Below are positions 44,270-54,104 of a DNA stretch of 64,000 nucleotides, piece by piece. The notes beneath the pieces were generated by a model. That model was not told the origin of the DNA and searched no databases. It was given only the letters and a program-made list of their open reading frames with translations. Each line of letters begins with the position of its first letter. Position 1 is the first letter of the stretch. Source of the stretch: Eubacteriaceae bacterium (GTDB taxonomy: Bacteria > Bacillota > Clostridia > Lachnospirales > Lachnospiraceae); assembly GCA_902363805.1 (NCBI GenBank), contig CABJBF010000002.1, forward strand, positions 310,001 to 374,000. The letters run 5' to 3'. A program made the position numbers and the translations under genes.

Positions 44270-45370
44270 TTATTTCTTAAAGAAATCTATAATGCCATCC
44301 ATTTTAGAAGTCATTGACATAAATAACATATCTACTAATGTAAGAGCTACCATTGATTCTACAACAACTACGGCTCTAGGAACAATTATTGGGTCGTGTC
44401 TTCCGTGAATGCTGATTTCTATTTCTTCGTTTGATTTATTAACTGTACTCTGAGTTTTAGCAATAGAAGGAGTAGGCTTGACTGCAGCTCTTAAAACAAT
44501 ATCTGAGCCATCGCTTATTCCACCAAGTATTCCTCCGGCATGATTTGTGGATTTGACAATCTTTCCATTTTCCATTTTGAAATTATCGTTATTTTCAGAA
44601 CCGCAGGCTGTAGCAACAGCAAATCCATCGCCAATTTCAATGCCCTTTACAGCTCCGATAGACATAACAGCTTTTGCTAAATTTGCATCGAGTTTTTCAA
44701 ACACAGGTTCACCAACACCGGCAGGCATATTTTTAACAACGCATTCAATAATGCCGCCAACGGAATCTGTATCTGCAATTTTTTCCTTTAAAAGAGCCTG
44801 AGCTTTGGCAGAAGCATCCTTGTCAGGCATATATAAAGTGTCTTTTAAAATATTATCCTTATCAAATCTATTATAATCTATTTCTACATTACCAATCGAT
44901 TTAGAGTAAGTGGTAATTGAGATACCAAGTTGATTTAAAATTTTTGAAGCAATGGCTCCTGCTGCAACTCGTCCGATAGTTTCACGTCCTGAAGAGCGTC
45001 CGCCACCACGATAATCTCTGAATCCGAATTTCTCATCGAAAGTATAATCAGCATGTCCCGGACGATAATAATTTGCAATTTCGCTGTAATCTTTTGAACG
45101 TTGTTCTTTGTTGCGAACAATCATTGAAATAGGTGTTCCTGTAGTTTTTCCTTCAAATACACCTGAAAGAATCTCTACAAGGTCGCCTTCATTTCGCTGA
45201 GTAGTAAAAGCAGACTGACCTGGTTTTCTTCTGTCTAAGAATACTTGAATATCTTCTTCGCATAAAGAAAGACCGGCAGGACAACCGTCAACTACGACCC
45301 CTAATGCTTTGCCATGGGATTCTCCCCATGTGCTTATTTTTAATGTATTACCATATGTTGAACCAAACAT
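44270..45370 (-). CDS. aroC: Chorismate synthase
   Basis: 366 residues. It converts EPSP to chorismate, the last step of the shikimate pathway, using reduced FMN. Signatures: STWGESHGKALGVVVDG near the start, RSSGRETIGRVAAGA and NHAGGILGGISDGSD, with C-terminal HGRHDPIIVPRAVVVVESM. Start ATG 45370 after AGGAGG. The other shikimate genes are elsewhere. A 98-base 5' leader follows a likely promoter. Confidence 0.97.
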   Translation of the reverse strand: MFGSTYGNTLKISTWGESHGKALGVVVDGCPAGLSLCEEDIQVFLDRRKPGQSAFTTQRNEGDLVEILSGVFEGKTTGTPISMIVRNKEQRSKDYSEIANYYRPGHADYTFDEKFGFRDYRGGGRSSGRETIGRVAAGAIASKILNQLGISITTYSKSIGNVEIDYNRFDKDNILKDTLYMPDKDASAKAQALLKEKIADTDSVGGIIECVVKNMPAGVGEPVFEKLDANLAKAVMSIGAVKGIEIGDGFAVATACGSENNDNFKMENGKIVKSTNHAGGILGGISDGSDIVLRAAVKPTPSIAKTQSTVNKSNEEIEISIHGRHDPIIVPRAVVVVESMVALTLVDMLFMSMTSKMDGIIDFFKK

Positions 45371-45468
45371 AATGAGCCTCCTAATTGTAGTCAGAAGTGT
45401 TTAACAAATAAATTTGAGTAAACTTTTTAGTAAACTCATAATATATCTTCTGTAAATTTGCTTGTATT

Positions 45469-45497
45469 AGTATAACAAGATATTACATATGAATCAA
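45469..45497 (-). promoter_or_regulatory. Putative aroC promoter
   Basis: Minus strand TTGATT (45497-45492), 17-base spacer, TATACT (45474-45469). The leader between it and aroC carries two direct copies of AGTTTACT near 45420-45440, a possible operator. Confidence 0.5.
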
Positions 45498-45556
45498 ATA
45501 TAAAATTTTACTATAGTGACTTTTAATCAGTAAATTAAATATAGATTATAACCTCC

Positions 45557-45585
45557 TTGAATTAACTATCAAAATCCATTATTAT
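45557..45585 (+). promoter_or_regulatory. Putative promoter of the aldo/keto reductase gene
   Basis: TTGAAT at 45557-45562, 17-base spacer, TATTAT at 45580-45585, 53 bases before the start codon. Confidence 0.5.
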
Positions 45586-45638
45586 ATAAAGGATTGGACT
45601 AATAAAATTTGGTAATGATTTAGAAAGGTATAAAGCGA

Positions 45639-46559
45639 ATGAAACAGATAAAATTAGGAAAGACAAATATATCAGTACCGGCAATCGTGTTAGGTTGTAT
45701 GAGACTAGGAGCACTTGATTTAAACTCGGCAGAAAAATTTATTGATACAGCTTTAGAACTTGGTATTAATTATATTGATCATGCTGATATTTATGGTGGT
45801 GGAAGTTGCGAAGAGTTATTTGGAAAGGCAGCAAAACTTAACACTTCAAATAGAGAAAAATTCTTTATTCAGTCCAAATGTGGTATTGTTCCGGGTGTTA
45901 TGTATGATTTCTCAAAGGAACACATCATTAATTCAGTAGACGGAATACTTAAGAGACTTGGAACAGATTATTTGGATGCATTATTACTTCACAGACCGGA
46001 TGCATTAATGGAACCTGAGGTTGTAGCTGATGCATTTGATACATTGGAAAAAAGTGGAAAGGTAAGAAATTTTGGCGTTTCAAATATGAATCCTATGCAG
46101 ATTCAGTTGCTACAAAAATATGTTAAGCAACCGATTTGTGCAAATCAGCTTCAATTAAGTATTACAAATTCAAATATGATTAGTCAGGGAATGGAAGTAA
46201 ATATGACATCTGATGGGGCAGTAAACAGAGATGGGGCAGTTCTTGATTTTTGCAGATTAAATAATATAACAATCCAGACTTGGTCTCCATTCCAATATGG
46301 ATTTTTTGAAGGCGTATTTATTGGAAATGATAAATTCCCTGAACTTAATAAAGTTATTGACGAATTGGCACAAAAATATAATGTAACTCCTACAACAATT
46401 GTGACTGCATGGATTTTAAGACATCCGGCTAATATGCAAATGATTGCAGGAACAACAAATGCTGAAAGACTAAAACAGATTGCTCAAGCATCTGATATTG
46501 AAATTTCAAGAGAAGAATGGTATAAATTATATTTGTCTGCCGGACATATATTACCATAA
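45639..46559 (+). CDS. Aldo/keto reductase
   Basis: 306 residues, AKR fold. Catalytic residues are visible in order: Asp and Tyr in YIDHADIYGGGSCEE (about 46-60), Lys in FFIQSKCGIV, and the LLLHRPDALMEPE strand with His. GVSNMNPMQIQLL and the cofactor-binding IAGTTNAERLKQI near the C-terminus are typical of YdhF-like reductases, which use NADPH. Substrate unknown. It lies 18 bases before tgt, in the same direction. Confidence 0.92.
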   Translation: MKQIKLGKTNISVPAIVLGCMRLGALDLNSAEKFIDTALELGINYIDHADIYGGGSCEELFGKAAKLNTSNREKFFIQSKCGIVPGVMYDFSKEHIINSVDGILKRLGTDYLDALLLHRPDALMEPEVVADAFDTLEKSGKVRNFGVSNMNPMQIQLLQKYVKQPICANQLQLSITNSNMISQGMEVNMTSDGAVNRDGAVLDFCRLNNITIQTWSPFQYGFFEGVFIGNDKFPELNKVIDELAQKYNVTPTTIVTAWILRHPANMQMIAGTTNAERLKQIAQASDIEISREEWYKLYLSAGHILP

Positions 46560-46577
46560 AGAAGGAAAGAAAATTTT

Positions 46578-47714
46578 ATGTATAAAATATTGAAAACTGA
46601 TGGTTTGGCTAAGCGTGGAGAATTCGAAACAGTTCACGGTACAATCCAGACACCGGTATTTATGAATGTAGGAACTGCTGCAGCAATTAAGGGAGCAGTA
46701 GGAACAGAAGATTTACAACAGATAAAGACTCAGGTTGAATTGTCAAATACATATCATTTGCATGTAAGACCGGGAGACCACATTGTAAAACAACTTGGTG
46801 GTCTTCATAAGTTTATGAATTGGGATAAGCCTATTCTTACGGATTCAGGTGGATTTCAGGTATTTTCGCTTGCAGGACTTAGAAAGATAAAAGAAGAGGG
46901 CGTATATTTTCAGTCTCATGTAGATGGAAGAAAGATTTTTATGGGACCTGAAGAAAGTATGCAGATTCAGTCAAATTTAGCTTCAACAATTGCTATGGCG
47001 TTTGATGAATGTCCTTCAAGTGTTGCATCAAGAGAATATATTCAGGCATCTGTAAATAGAACAACAAGATGGCTTGAAAGATGTAAAAATGAAATGAACA
47101 GATTAAACGGCCTTGAAGATACAATTAATAAGAATCAGATGCTGTTTGGTATTAATCAGGGTGGAATATATGATGATATTCGTATTGAACATGCAAAAGC
47201 GATAACTGAAATGGATTTAGACGGATATGCAGTAGGTGGACTTGCAGTAGGTGAAAGTCATGAAGAAATGTATAGAATCCTTGAATCAGTGGTACCTTAT
47301 TTACCACAGAATAAACCAACTTATCTAATGGGAGTAGGTACACCTGCCAATATTTTAGAGGCAGTTGACAGAGGAGTTGACTTCTTTGACTGTGTATATC
47401 CTACAAGAAATGGACGCCATGGACATTTGTATACTAATAAGGGCAAGATTAACTTATTTAATGCAAAATATGAGACAGATGACAGACCAATTGAAGAAGG
47501 ATGTCAGTGTCCTGCATGTAAACATCATAGCCGTGCATACATCAGACATTTGCTTAAAGCAAAAGAAATGCTAGGTATGAGATTATGTGTGTTGCATAAT
47601 TTGTATTTTTATAATACAATGATGGAAGAAATTCGAGCTGCCATAGAAGCAGGAAATTATAGTGAATATAAAGCAAAGAAATTAGAAGGCTTTAAAGAAA
47701 ACGACAAGCGTTAG
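46578..47714 (+). CDS. tgt: Queuine/preQ1 tRNA-ribosyltransferase
   Basis: 378 residues. It exchanges guanine 34 for preQ1 in tRNAs with GUN anticodons. The catalytic Asp is in ILTDSGGFQVFSL; the second Asp is in FFDCVYPTRNGRHG; the zinc site is CQCPACKHHSRAYIRHL with the later His (LHNLYFY). Length is normal. It is followed after 10 bases by yajC, a conserved pair. Confidence 0.96.
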   Translation: MYKILKTDGLAKRGEFETVHGTIQTPVFMNVGTAAAIKGAVGTEDLQQIKTQVELSNTYHLHVRPGDHIVKQLGGLHKFMNWDKPILTDSGGFQVFSLAGLRKIKEEGVYFQSHVDGRKIFMGPEESMQIQSNLASTIAMAFDECPSSVASREYIQASVNRTTRWLERCKNEMNRLNGLEDTINKNQMLFGINQGGIYDDIRIEHAKAITEMDLDGYAVGGLAVGESHEEMYRILESVVPYLPQNKPTYLMGVGTPANILEAVDRGVDFFDCVYPTRNGRHGHLYTNKGKINLFNAKYETDDRPIEEGCQCPACKHHSRAYIRHLLKAKEMLGMRLCVLHNLYFYNTMMEEIRAAIEAGNYSEYKAKKLEGFKENDKR

Positions 47715-47724
47715 GAGGATTAAA

Positions 47725-48042
47725 ATGACAGATATGTTATTAGCTTCATCATCAACAGGTGGTGCAATGGGAACAGTTATGATGATTGTTTGGTGTGTGG
47801 TAATCTTTGGATTTATGTATTTCGCAATGATTCGTCCACAGAAAAAACAGGAAAAGAGACAGGATGAAATTAGAGAAAGTGTAGCTGTTGGAGACAGTAT
47901 TCTTACAACAAGTGGATTTTACGGAATGGTTATTGATGTTCAGGACGATATGGTTATCGTAGAATTTGGTAATAACAAAAACTGCAGAATCCCAATGCAG
48001 AAAACTGCAATTGTTGATGTTGAAAAAGCAGACGCAGAATAA
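47725..48042 (+). CDS. yajC: Preprotein translocase subunit YajC
   Basis: 105 residues. One N-terminal membrane helix (TVMMIVWCVVIFGFMYFAMI) followed by RPQKKQEKRQDEIRESVAVGD and a small cytoplasmic domain, the YajC pattern. It is an accessory part of the SecDF-YajC complex. AGGAGG precedes the start. In related genomes yajC is often followed by TIGR04086-scfA-scfB-secDF; here those genes lie 20 kb away and yajC is followed by a terminator and repeats. Confidence 0.95.
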   Translation: MTDMLLASSSTGGAMGTVMMIVWCVVIFGFMYFAMIRPQKKQEKRQDEIRESVAVGDSILTTSGFYGMVIDVQDDMVIVEFGNNKNCRIPMQKTAIVDVEKADAE

Positions 48043-48057
48043 TTAAGATTAAGATTT

Positions 48058-48089
48058 AGAGAGAAGTTCGAAAAGAATTTCTCTCTTTT
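48058..48089 (+). terminator. yajC terminator
   Basis: AGAGAGAA-GTTCGAAAAGAA-TTTCTCTC followed by TTTT. The repeat cluster begins at the next base. Confidence 0.75.
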
Positions 48090-48322
48090 GTTATACACAA
48101 TGAGCCAAGCACTTTCTGCTTTTTGCTTGCAAAAAAAGCAGAAAGTGTTTGGCGAATGTATAATCACCGAAAAGAAGCAAAGCGGATTTGAGGTGGTTAT
48201 AAATGGCGAAGCCATGTGTATAACAAAAACGTAAAAAGAAAGTGTTTGGCGAATGTATAATCACCGAAAAGAAGCAAAGCGGATTTGAGATGATTATATA
48301 TGGAGAAGCCATAAGTATAACA
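48090..48322. repeat. Palindromic repeat family: one full and one partial unit
   Basis: The full unit (48090-48224) starts GTTATACACAATGAGCC and ends GTGTATAAC; the partial unit (48238-48322) starts at the GAAAGTGTTTGGCGAATG segment. Compared with the 12.8 kb array, both sides of the stems changed together: GTTATGCAC/GTGCATAAC became GTTATACAC/GTGTATAAC, the TACTTTCAG stem became CACTTTCTGC/GCAGAAAGTG, and CACT/AGTG became CACC/GGTG. It fills most of the yajC-leuB gap. Confidence 0.9.
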
Positions 48323-48388
48323 AAAGTTGAAGAAGAGAATAAAATAATATAATTAATATACATCAAGAAAATAGATATATATGTATGG

Positions 48389-48417
48389 TTGAAAAAATGT
48401 CGTATTTGCGATAAAAT
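48389..48417 (+). promoter_or_regulatory. Putative promoter of the leuB-ilvD-ilvB-serC-serA operon
   Basis: TTGAAA, 17-base spacer, TAAAAT at 48412-48417, 72 bases before leuB. No T-box or leader peptide is apparent in the short leader. Confidence 0.6.
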
Positions 48418-48489
48418 GTAAAAGTTAACGTGGATATTTATACATATTAAAAACGTTACAAGATACTAAGAAAAAGAGAGGACAGAGCA

Positions 48490-49572
48490 ATGGATTTTAA
48501 TATTGCAGTTATTCCAGGTGATGGAATTGGACCGGAAATTGTAGCAGAAGCACAGAAGGTTCTCGACACTGTCGGTAAGAAATTTGGTCATTCCTTCAGT
48601 TATACTGAAGTTGATATGGGTGGAGTTTCAATTGACAAACACGGAGTGCCACTTACAGATGAAGCATTAACAACAGCGAAAGCAAGTGATGCAGTACTTC
48701 TTGGAGCCGTCGGAGGTGTCGTGGGAAAGGATAGTTGGTATGATTTACCACCACATCTTAGACCGGAGGCAGGATTGCTTGCAATTAGAAAAGGCTTAGG
48801 TCTATTTGCAAATTTAAGACCTGCTTATTTATATAAAGAATTAAAGGGCGCATGCCCATTAAAAGAATCTGTGGCAGATGCCGGATTTGATATGATAATT
48901 GTTAGGGAATTAACAGGTGGTCTTTATTTCGGTGAAAGAAAGACAGAAGAAGTTAATGGTGTAATGACAGCCACTGATACTTTAAAATATGATGAAAACG
49001 AAATTAGAAGAATTGCTATTAAAGCGTTTGAAATTGCAATGAAGAGACGTAAGAGCGTTATTAGCGTTGACAAGTCAAATGTTTTAGATTCATCAAGACT
49101 TTGGGATAAGGTAGTTACAGAAGTAGCAAAGGATTATCCGGAAGTAACATTAACACATATGCTTGTTGATAACTGTGCAATGCAGTTAGTTAAAGATCCT
49201 GCACAGTTTGATGTAGTTGTTACTGAGAATATGTTTGGTGATATTTTATCAGATGAGGCAAGTATGGTAACAGGTTCAATTGGAATGCTTTCATCAGCAA
49301 GTCTTGCAGAAGGCAAATTTGGATTATATGAACCAAGTCATGGAGCTGCACCTGATATTGCAGGACAGAACAAGGCTAACCCAATTGCAACAATTCTTTC
49401 AGCTGCTATGATGCTTAGATATTCATTTGATTTAGATGAAGAAGCTAAGGCAGTTGAAGATGCAGTACAGAAAGTATTAGAAGATGGAATTCGTACAATT
49501 GATATTATGTCTGATGGGATGCAGATGGTTGGATGTAAAGAAATGGGCGATTGCATCTGTGAAAGAATATAG
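48490..49572 (+). CDS. leuB: 3-Isopropylmalate dehydrogenase
   Basis: 360 residues. It oxidises and decarboxylates 3-isopropylmalate in leucine synthesis with NAD+. Signatures: [14 protein letters not shown] at the start, [27 protein letters not shown] (substrate arginine), [14 protein letters not shown] and the [15 protein letters not shown] block with metal-binding aspartates. First gene of a five-gene unit with short gaps (18, 17, 39 and 15 bases). leuA and leuCD are not in the window. Confidence 0.97.
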   Translation: MDFNIAVIPGDGIGPEIVAEAQKVLDTVGKKFGHSFSYTEVDMGGVSIDKHGVPLTDEALTTAKASDAVLLGAVGGVVGKDSWYDLPPHLRPEAGLLAIRKGLGLFANLRPAYLYKELKGACPLKESVADAGFDMIIVRELTGGLYFGERKTEEVNGVMTATDTLKYDENEIRRIAIKAFEIAMKRRKSVISVDKSNVLDSSRLWDKVVTEVAKDYPEVTLTHMLVDNCAMQLVKDPAQFDVVVTENMFGDILSDEASMVTGSIGMLSSASLAEGKFGLYEPSHGAAPDIAGQNKANPIATILSAAMMLRYSFDLDEEAKAVEDAVQKVLEDGIRTIDIMSDGMQMVGCKEMGDCICERI

Positions 49573-49590
49573 AATATATAGGAGGCAGTT

Positions 49591-51258
49591 ATGAAGAGTG
49601 ATGCAGTAACAAAAGGATTACAGCAGGCTCCACACAGATCATTATTCAATGCTCTGGGGCTTACTGAAGAAGAAATGAACAGACCATTAGTTGGTATCGT
49701 ATGTTCATACAATGAAATTGTACCAGGTCATATGAATCTGGATAAAATAGCAAATGCAGTTAAAATGGGTGTTGCTATGGCGGGTGGTACACCTATTATG
49801 TTCCCGGCTATCGCAGTATGTGATGGTATTGCAATGGGACATATAGGAATGAAATATTCTCTTGTAACAAGAGATTTGATTGCTGATTCAACAGAAGCGA
49901 TGGCATTAGCTCATCAGTTTGATGCATTAGTTATGATTCCTAACTGTGATAAGAATGTTCCCGGATTATTAATGGCTGCAGCAAGAATTAATGTTCCAAC
50001 AGTATTTGTATCAGGTGGACCAATGCTTGCAGGTCATGTTAAGGGACAGAAGAGAAGCTTATCATCTATGTTTGAGGCAGTAGGTGCTCAGGCAGCAGGA
50101 AATATTACATTAGATGAATTAAAGGAATTTGAACAGAATGTATGTCCTACATGTGGTTCATGTTCTGGTATGTATACAGCAAATTCAATGAACTGTTTAA
50201 CTGAAGCATTAGGTATGGGACTTAAAGGAAACGGAACAATCCCGGCTGTATATTCAGAAAGAATTAAACTTGCAAAACATGCCGGTATGAAGGTTATGGA
50301 ATTGCTTGAAAAAGATATTAAACCAAGAGATATTATGACAAAGGATGCAATCTTAAACGCATTAACAGTAGATATGGCACTTGGATGCTCAACAAACAGT
50401 ATGCTTCATTTGCCTGCAATCGCTCATGAAATTGGATTTGATTTTGATATTTCATTTGCTAATCCAATAAGTGAAAGAACACCTAACTTATGTCATTTAG
50501 CACCTGCAGGTCCTACATATATGGAAGATTTGAATGAAGCCGGTGGTGTATATGCAGTTATGAATGAGTTAGCAGAAGCAGGACTTCTTAACTTAGATTG
50601 CATGACAGTTACAGGAAAGACAGTTGGAGAAAATATTAAGGGGGCGGTTAACAAGAACCCTGAAGTTATCAGACCATTAGATAATCCATACAGTAAGACA
50701 GGTGGTCTTGCAGTATTAAAGGGAAATCTTGCACCGGATGGTGGTGTTGTAAAACGTTCAGCAGTTGTTGATGAAATGATGGTTCATGAAGGACCTGCAA
50801 GAGTATTTGACTGTGAAGAAGATGCAATCGCAGCTATTAAAGGTGGAAAGATTGTTCCTGGTGATGTTGTTGTTATCAGATATGAAGGACCAAAAGGTGG
50901 TCCTGGTATGAGAGAAATGTTAAATCCAACATCTGCCATTGCAGGTATGGGATTAGGTTCATCTGTTGCATTGATTACAGACGGACGTTTCTCAGGTGCT
51001 TCAAGAGGTGCATCTATCGGACACGTTTCACCGGAAGCAGCCGTAGGTGGTCCTATAGCATTAGTTGAAGAAGGAGATATTATAAAGATTAATATTCCTG
51101 AAATGACATTAAACATTGACGTTTCTGATGAAGAAATGGCAGCAAGAAAAGCAAAATGGCAGCCAAGAGAACCTAAGGTTACAACAGGATATCTTGCTAG
51201 ATATGCATCTATGGTAACTTCAGGAAACAGAGGCGCAATTTTAGAAATAAAGAAATAA
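49591..51258 (+). CDS. ilvD: Dihydroxy-acid dehydratase
   Basis: 555 residues. Fe-S enzyme dehydrating dihydroxy-acids to the keto acids of valine and isoleucine. Signatures: [34 protein letters not shown] (cluster Cys), [17 protein letters not shown] (cluster Cys) and [20 protein letters not shown]. Full length, SD AGGAGG. Operon position two. Confidence 0.97.
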   Translation: MKSDAVTKGLQQAPHRSLFNALGLTEEEMNRPLVGIVCSYNEIVPGHMNLDKIANAVKMGVAMAGGTPIMFPAIAVCDGIAMGHIGMKYSLVTRDLIADSTEAMALAHQFDALVMIPNCDKNVPGLLMAAARINVPTVFVSGGPMLAGHVKGQKRSLSSMFEAVGAQAAGNITLDELKEFEQNVCPTCGSCSGMYTANSMNCLTEALGMGLKGNGTIPAVYSERIKLAKHAGMKVMELLEKDIKPRDIMTKDAILNALTVDMALGCSTNSMLHLPAIAHEIGFDFDISFANPISERTPNLCHLAPAGPTYMEDLNEAGGVYAVMNELAEAGLLNLDCMTVTGKTVGENIKGAVNKNPEVIRPLDNPYSKTGGLAVLKGNLAPDGGVVKRSAVVDEMMVHEGPARVFDCEEDAIAAIKGGKIVPGDVVVIRYEGPKGGPGMREMLNPTSAIAGMGLGSSVALITDGRFSGASRGASIGHVSPEAAVGGPIALVEEGDIIKINIPEMTLNIDVSDEEMAARKAKWQPREPKVTTGYLARYASMVTSGNRGAILEIKK

Positions 51259-51275
51259 AAAGAGAGGGTAAAAAT

Positions 51276-52967
51276 ATGCAATTAACAGGTTCAGAAATAG
51301 TTGTTGAATGTTTGAAAGAACAGGGTGTTGATACAGTTTTTGGTTATCCTGGTGGAACAATTCTTAATATTTATGATGCTCTTTATAAACATTCAGATGA
51401 AATTACACATATATTAACATCCCATGAACAGGGAGCTGCACATGCGGCAGACGGTTATGCAAGATCAACAGGTAAGGTTGGTGTTTGTATGGCAACATCA
51501 GGCCCTGGAGCAACAAACCTTGTTACAGGTATTGCTACAGCATATATGGATTCAATTCCAATTGTTGCAATAACAGCTAATGTTGCTAAATCAGGACTTG
51601 GAAAAGATTCTTTCCAGGAAATTGATATTGTAGGTGCAACAATGCCATTTACAAAGCATAATTTTATAGTAAAGGAAATTGAAGACTTAGCAGATACAAT
51701 CAGAAGAGCATTTGCAATTGCTAAATCAGGAAGACCAGGTCCTGTATTAGTTGATATTACAAAGGATGTAACAGCTAATAAAACTGAATATACAAAGCAG
51801 ACACCTAAGGCAATTGAACCATATACAGATACAATCAAAGAAGAAGATGTTGATCAGGTTGTAGAATTAATAAAAGGTTCAAATAAACCATTTATTATTG
51901 CCGGTGGTGGATTAGTAGCTTCCGGAGCACAGGGTGAATTTAGAAAATTTGCAGACATAATTGATACACCTGTTTGTGACACTTTAATGGGTAAAGGTGC
52001 AATTGAAGGAACGAATGCACGTTATACAGGAATGATTGGTATGCATGGAACAAAGGCATCTAACTTTGGTGTAACACGATGCGATTTATTAATTGTTATT
52101 GGTGCAAGATTTAGTGATAGAGTTGTTGGTAATCCAAATAGCTTTGCACCGGATGCAAAAATTATACATATTGACATTGATCCAACTGAAATTAATAAGA
52201 ATGTTAAGACAGATGCAAGCATTATAGGTGATGCAAATGAAATACTTAAGAGATTAAACACAAAGTTAGAAAAGCAGAATCATAAAGAATGGATGGATGA
52301 AGTTGGAGAATTAAAGAACAAATATCCATTAGCATTAGACAAAACAACATTAAATGGTCCGTCAATTATTGATGCATTATATGAAATAACAAATGGTGAT
52401 GCAATTGTAACAACTGATGTTGGACAGCATCAGATGTGGGCTGCACAGTTCTATAAATATAAAGAAACAAGACAGTTAATTACATCAGGTGGTCTTGGTA
52501 CAATGGGATATGGTGTTGGCGCCTGCATAGGTGCTAAGATGGCAAATAAAGACAGAATCTGTGTTAATATTGCAGGTGATGGATGTTTCAGAATGAATAT
52601 GAATGAAATTGCTACAGCAACACGTTATAATATTCCAATTATTCAGATTGTAATTAATAACCATGTATTAGGTATGGTTAGACAGTGGCAGACATTATTC
52701 TATGGTAAACGTTATTCAAATACGGTATTAGATGATCAGGTTGATTTTGTTAAGATTTCAGAAGGAATGGGTGCAAAAGCATACAAATGTACAACAATTG
52801 ATGAATTTAAAAATGCTTTAAAAGAATCAATTGAATTAAATATTCCTTGTGTAATAGATTGTCAGATTGACAGCGATGATAAGGTATTCCCAATGGTACC
52901 GGCTAATACATCAATTAGCGAAGCTTTTTCTGAAGAAGATTTAGCTGCAAAGGGATATGACTGCTAA
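51276..52967 (+). CDS. ilvB: Acetolactate synthase large subunit
   Basis: 563 residues, thiamine-diphosphate enzyme joining pyruvate with pyruvate or 2-oxobutyrate. N-terminal PYR domain with GYPGGTILNIYDAL and SHEQGAAHAADGYAR (catalytic Glu), central FAD-type domain, and C-terminal PP domain with NIAGDGCFRMNMNEI (ThDP Mg site). It is the anabolic form by these motifs and by its partners. No small regulatory subunit gene (ilvN) follows; serC does. Confidence 0.95.
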   Translation: MQLTGSEIVVECLKEQGVDTVFGYPGGTILNIYDALYKHSDEITHILTSHEQGAAHAADGYARSTGKVGVCMATSGPGATNLVTGIATAYMDSIPIVAITANVAKSGLGKDSFQEIDIVGATMPFTKHNFIVKEIEDLADTIRRAFAIAKSGRPGPVLVDITKDVTANKTEYTKQTPKAIEPYTDTIKEEDVDQVVELIKGSNKPFIIAGGGLVASGAQGEFRKFADIIDTPVCDTLMGKGAIEGTNARYTGMIGMHGTKASNFGVTRCDLLIVIGARFSDRVVGNPNSFAPDAKIIHIDIDPTEINKNVKTDASIIGDANEILKRLNTKLEKQNHKEWMDEVGELKNKYPLALDKTTLNGPSIIDALYEITNGDAIVTTDVGQHQMWAAQFYKYKETRQLITSGGLGTMGYGVGACIGAKMANKDRICVNIAGDGCFRMNMNEIATATRYNIPIIQIVINNHVLGMVRQWQTLFYGKRYSNTVLDDQVDFVKISEGMGAKAYKCTTIDEFKNALKESIELNIPCVIDCQIDSDDKVFPMVPANTSISEAFSEEDLAAKGYDC

Positions 52968-53006
52968 GAGACAGTATATATAAAAATTAGGAGGAAATAG
53001 AAAGAA

Positions 53007-54089
53007 ATGGCAAGAGTATACAATTTTTCAGCAGGACCTGCTGTATTACCAGAAGAAGTATTAAAAGAAGCAGCAGATGAAATGTTAGATTATAAGGGAT
53101 GTGGAATGAGCGTAATGGAAATGAGCCATCGTTCAAAAATGTTCCAGCAGATTATTGATGAAGCAGAACAGGATATAAGAGATTTAATGGGTATTCCTGA
53201 TAATTATAAAGTATTATTCCTTCAGGGTGGTGCATCACAGCAGTTCGCTGCAGTACCAATGAACTTAAAGAAGAATGGCAAGGCTGCTTACATTGTAACA
53301 GGACAGTGGGCTAAGAAGGCTGCTGCAGAAGCAGAAAAGTATCTTGAAGTACAAAGAGTTGCTTCATCAGCAGATAAGACATTCTCATATATTCCTGATT
53401 GTAGCGATTTAGATATTGATGATGATGTTGATTACGTATACATTTGTGAAAACAATACTATTTATGGTACAAAGTATCATGAATTACCAAATACAAAAGG
53501 ACATACATTAGTAGCTGATGTATCTTCATGTTTCTTATCAGAACCTGTTGATGTATCAAAGTATGGTGTAATTTATGGTGGTGTTCAGAAGAACGTTGGA
53601 CCAGCAGGTGTTGTTATTGCGATTATTAGAGAAGATTTAATTCCTGAGGAAGTTGATAGCACAGTTCCAACAATGCTTCAGTGGAAAACACAGGCAGATG
53701 CAGGATCACTTTACAATACACCTCCATGCTATGGAATTTATATTTGTGGAAAAGTATTTAAATGGATTAAGAAGATGGGTGGTCTTGATGCAATGAAGAA
53801 ACGTAACGAAGAAAAGGCTAAGATTCTTTATGATTTCCTTGATAATAGCAAATTATTTAAGGGTACAGTTGTTCCAAAAGACCGTTCACTTATGAATGTA
53901 CCTTTTGTAACAGGTGATGCTGATTTAGATGCTAAATTTGTAGCAGAAGCTAAAGCTGCCGGACTTGAAAATCTTAAAGGACATAGAACAGTTGGTGGTA
54001 TGAGAGCAAGTATTTACAATGCTATGCCAATTGAAGGTGTTAAGGCATTAGTTGAATTTATGGAAAAATTTGAAAAAGAAAACGCATAA
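53007..54089 (+). CDS. serC: Phosphoserine aminotransferase
   Basis: 360 residues. PLP enzyme converting 3-phosphohydroxypyruvate and glutamate to phosphoserine. Signatures: NFSAGPAVLPEEVL, FLQGGASQQFAAVPMNL, and the PLP lysine in IYGGVQKNVGPAGV, followed by the QADAGSLYNTPPCYGIYI substrate loop. Fourth gene in the operon; makes serine for the same cell pool used by glyA. Confidence 0.96.
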   Translation: MARVYNFSAGPAVLPEEVLKEAADEMLDYKGCGMSVMEMSHRSKMFQQIIDEAEQDIRDLMGIPDNYKVLFLQGGASQQFAAVPMNLKKNGKAAYIVTGQWAKKAAAEAEKYLEVQRVASSADKTFSYIPDCSDLDIDDDVDYVYICENNTIYGTKYHELPNTKGHTLVADVSSCFLSEPVDVSKYGVIYGGVQKNVGPAGVVIAIIREDLIPEEVDSTVPTMLQWKTQADAGSLYNTPPCYGIYICGKVFKWIKKMGGLDAMKKRNEEKAKILYDFLDNSKLFKGTVVPKDRSLMNVPFVTGDADLDAKFVAEAKAAGLENLKGHRTVGGMRASIYNAMPIEGVKALVEFMEKFEKENA

Positions 54090-54104
54090 TAAGGAGAAGG
54101 AAAA

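Noticed and set aside
48323..48489. T-box or leader-peptide attenuator for leuB
   Set aside because: A plain promoter with a 70-base leader explains it; no Leu/Val-rich short ORF or T-box seen.
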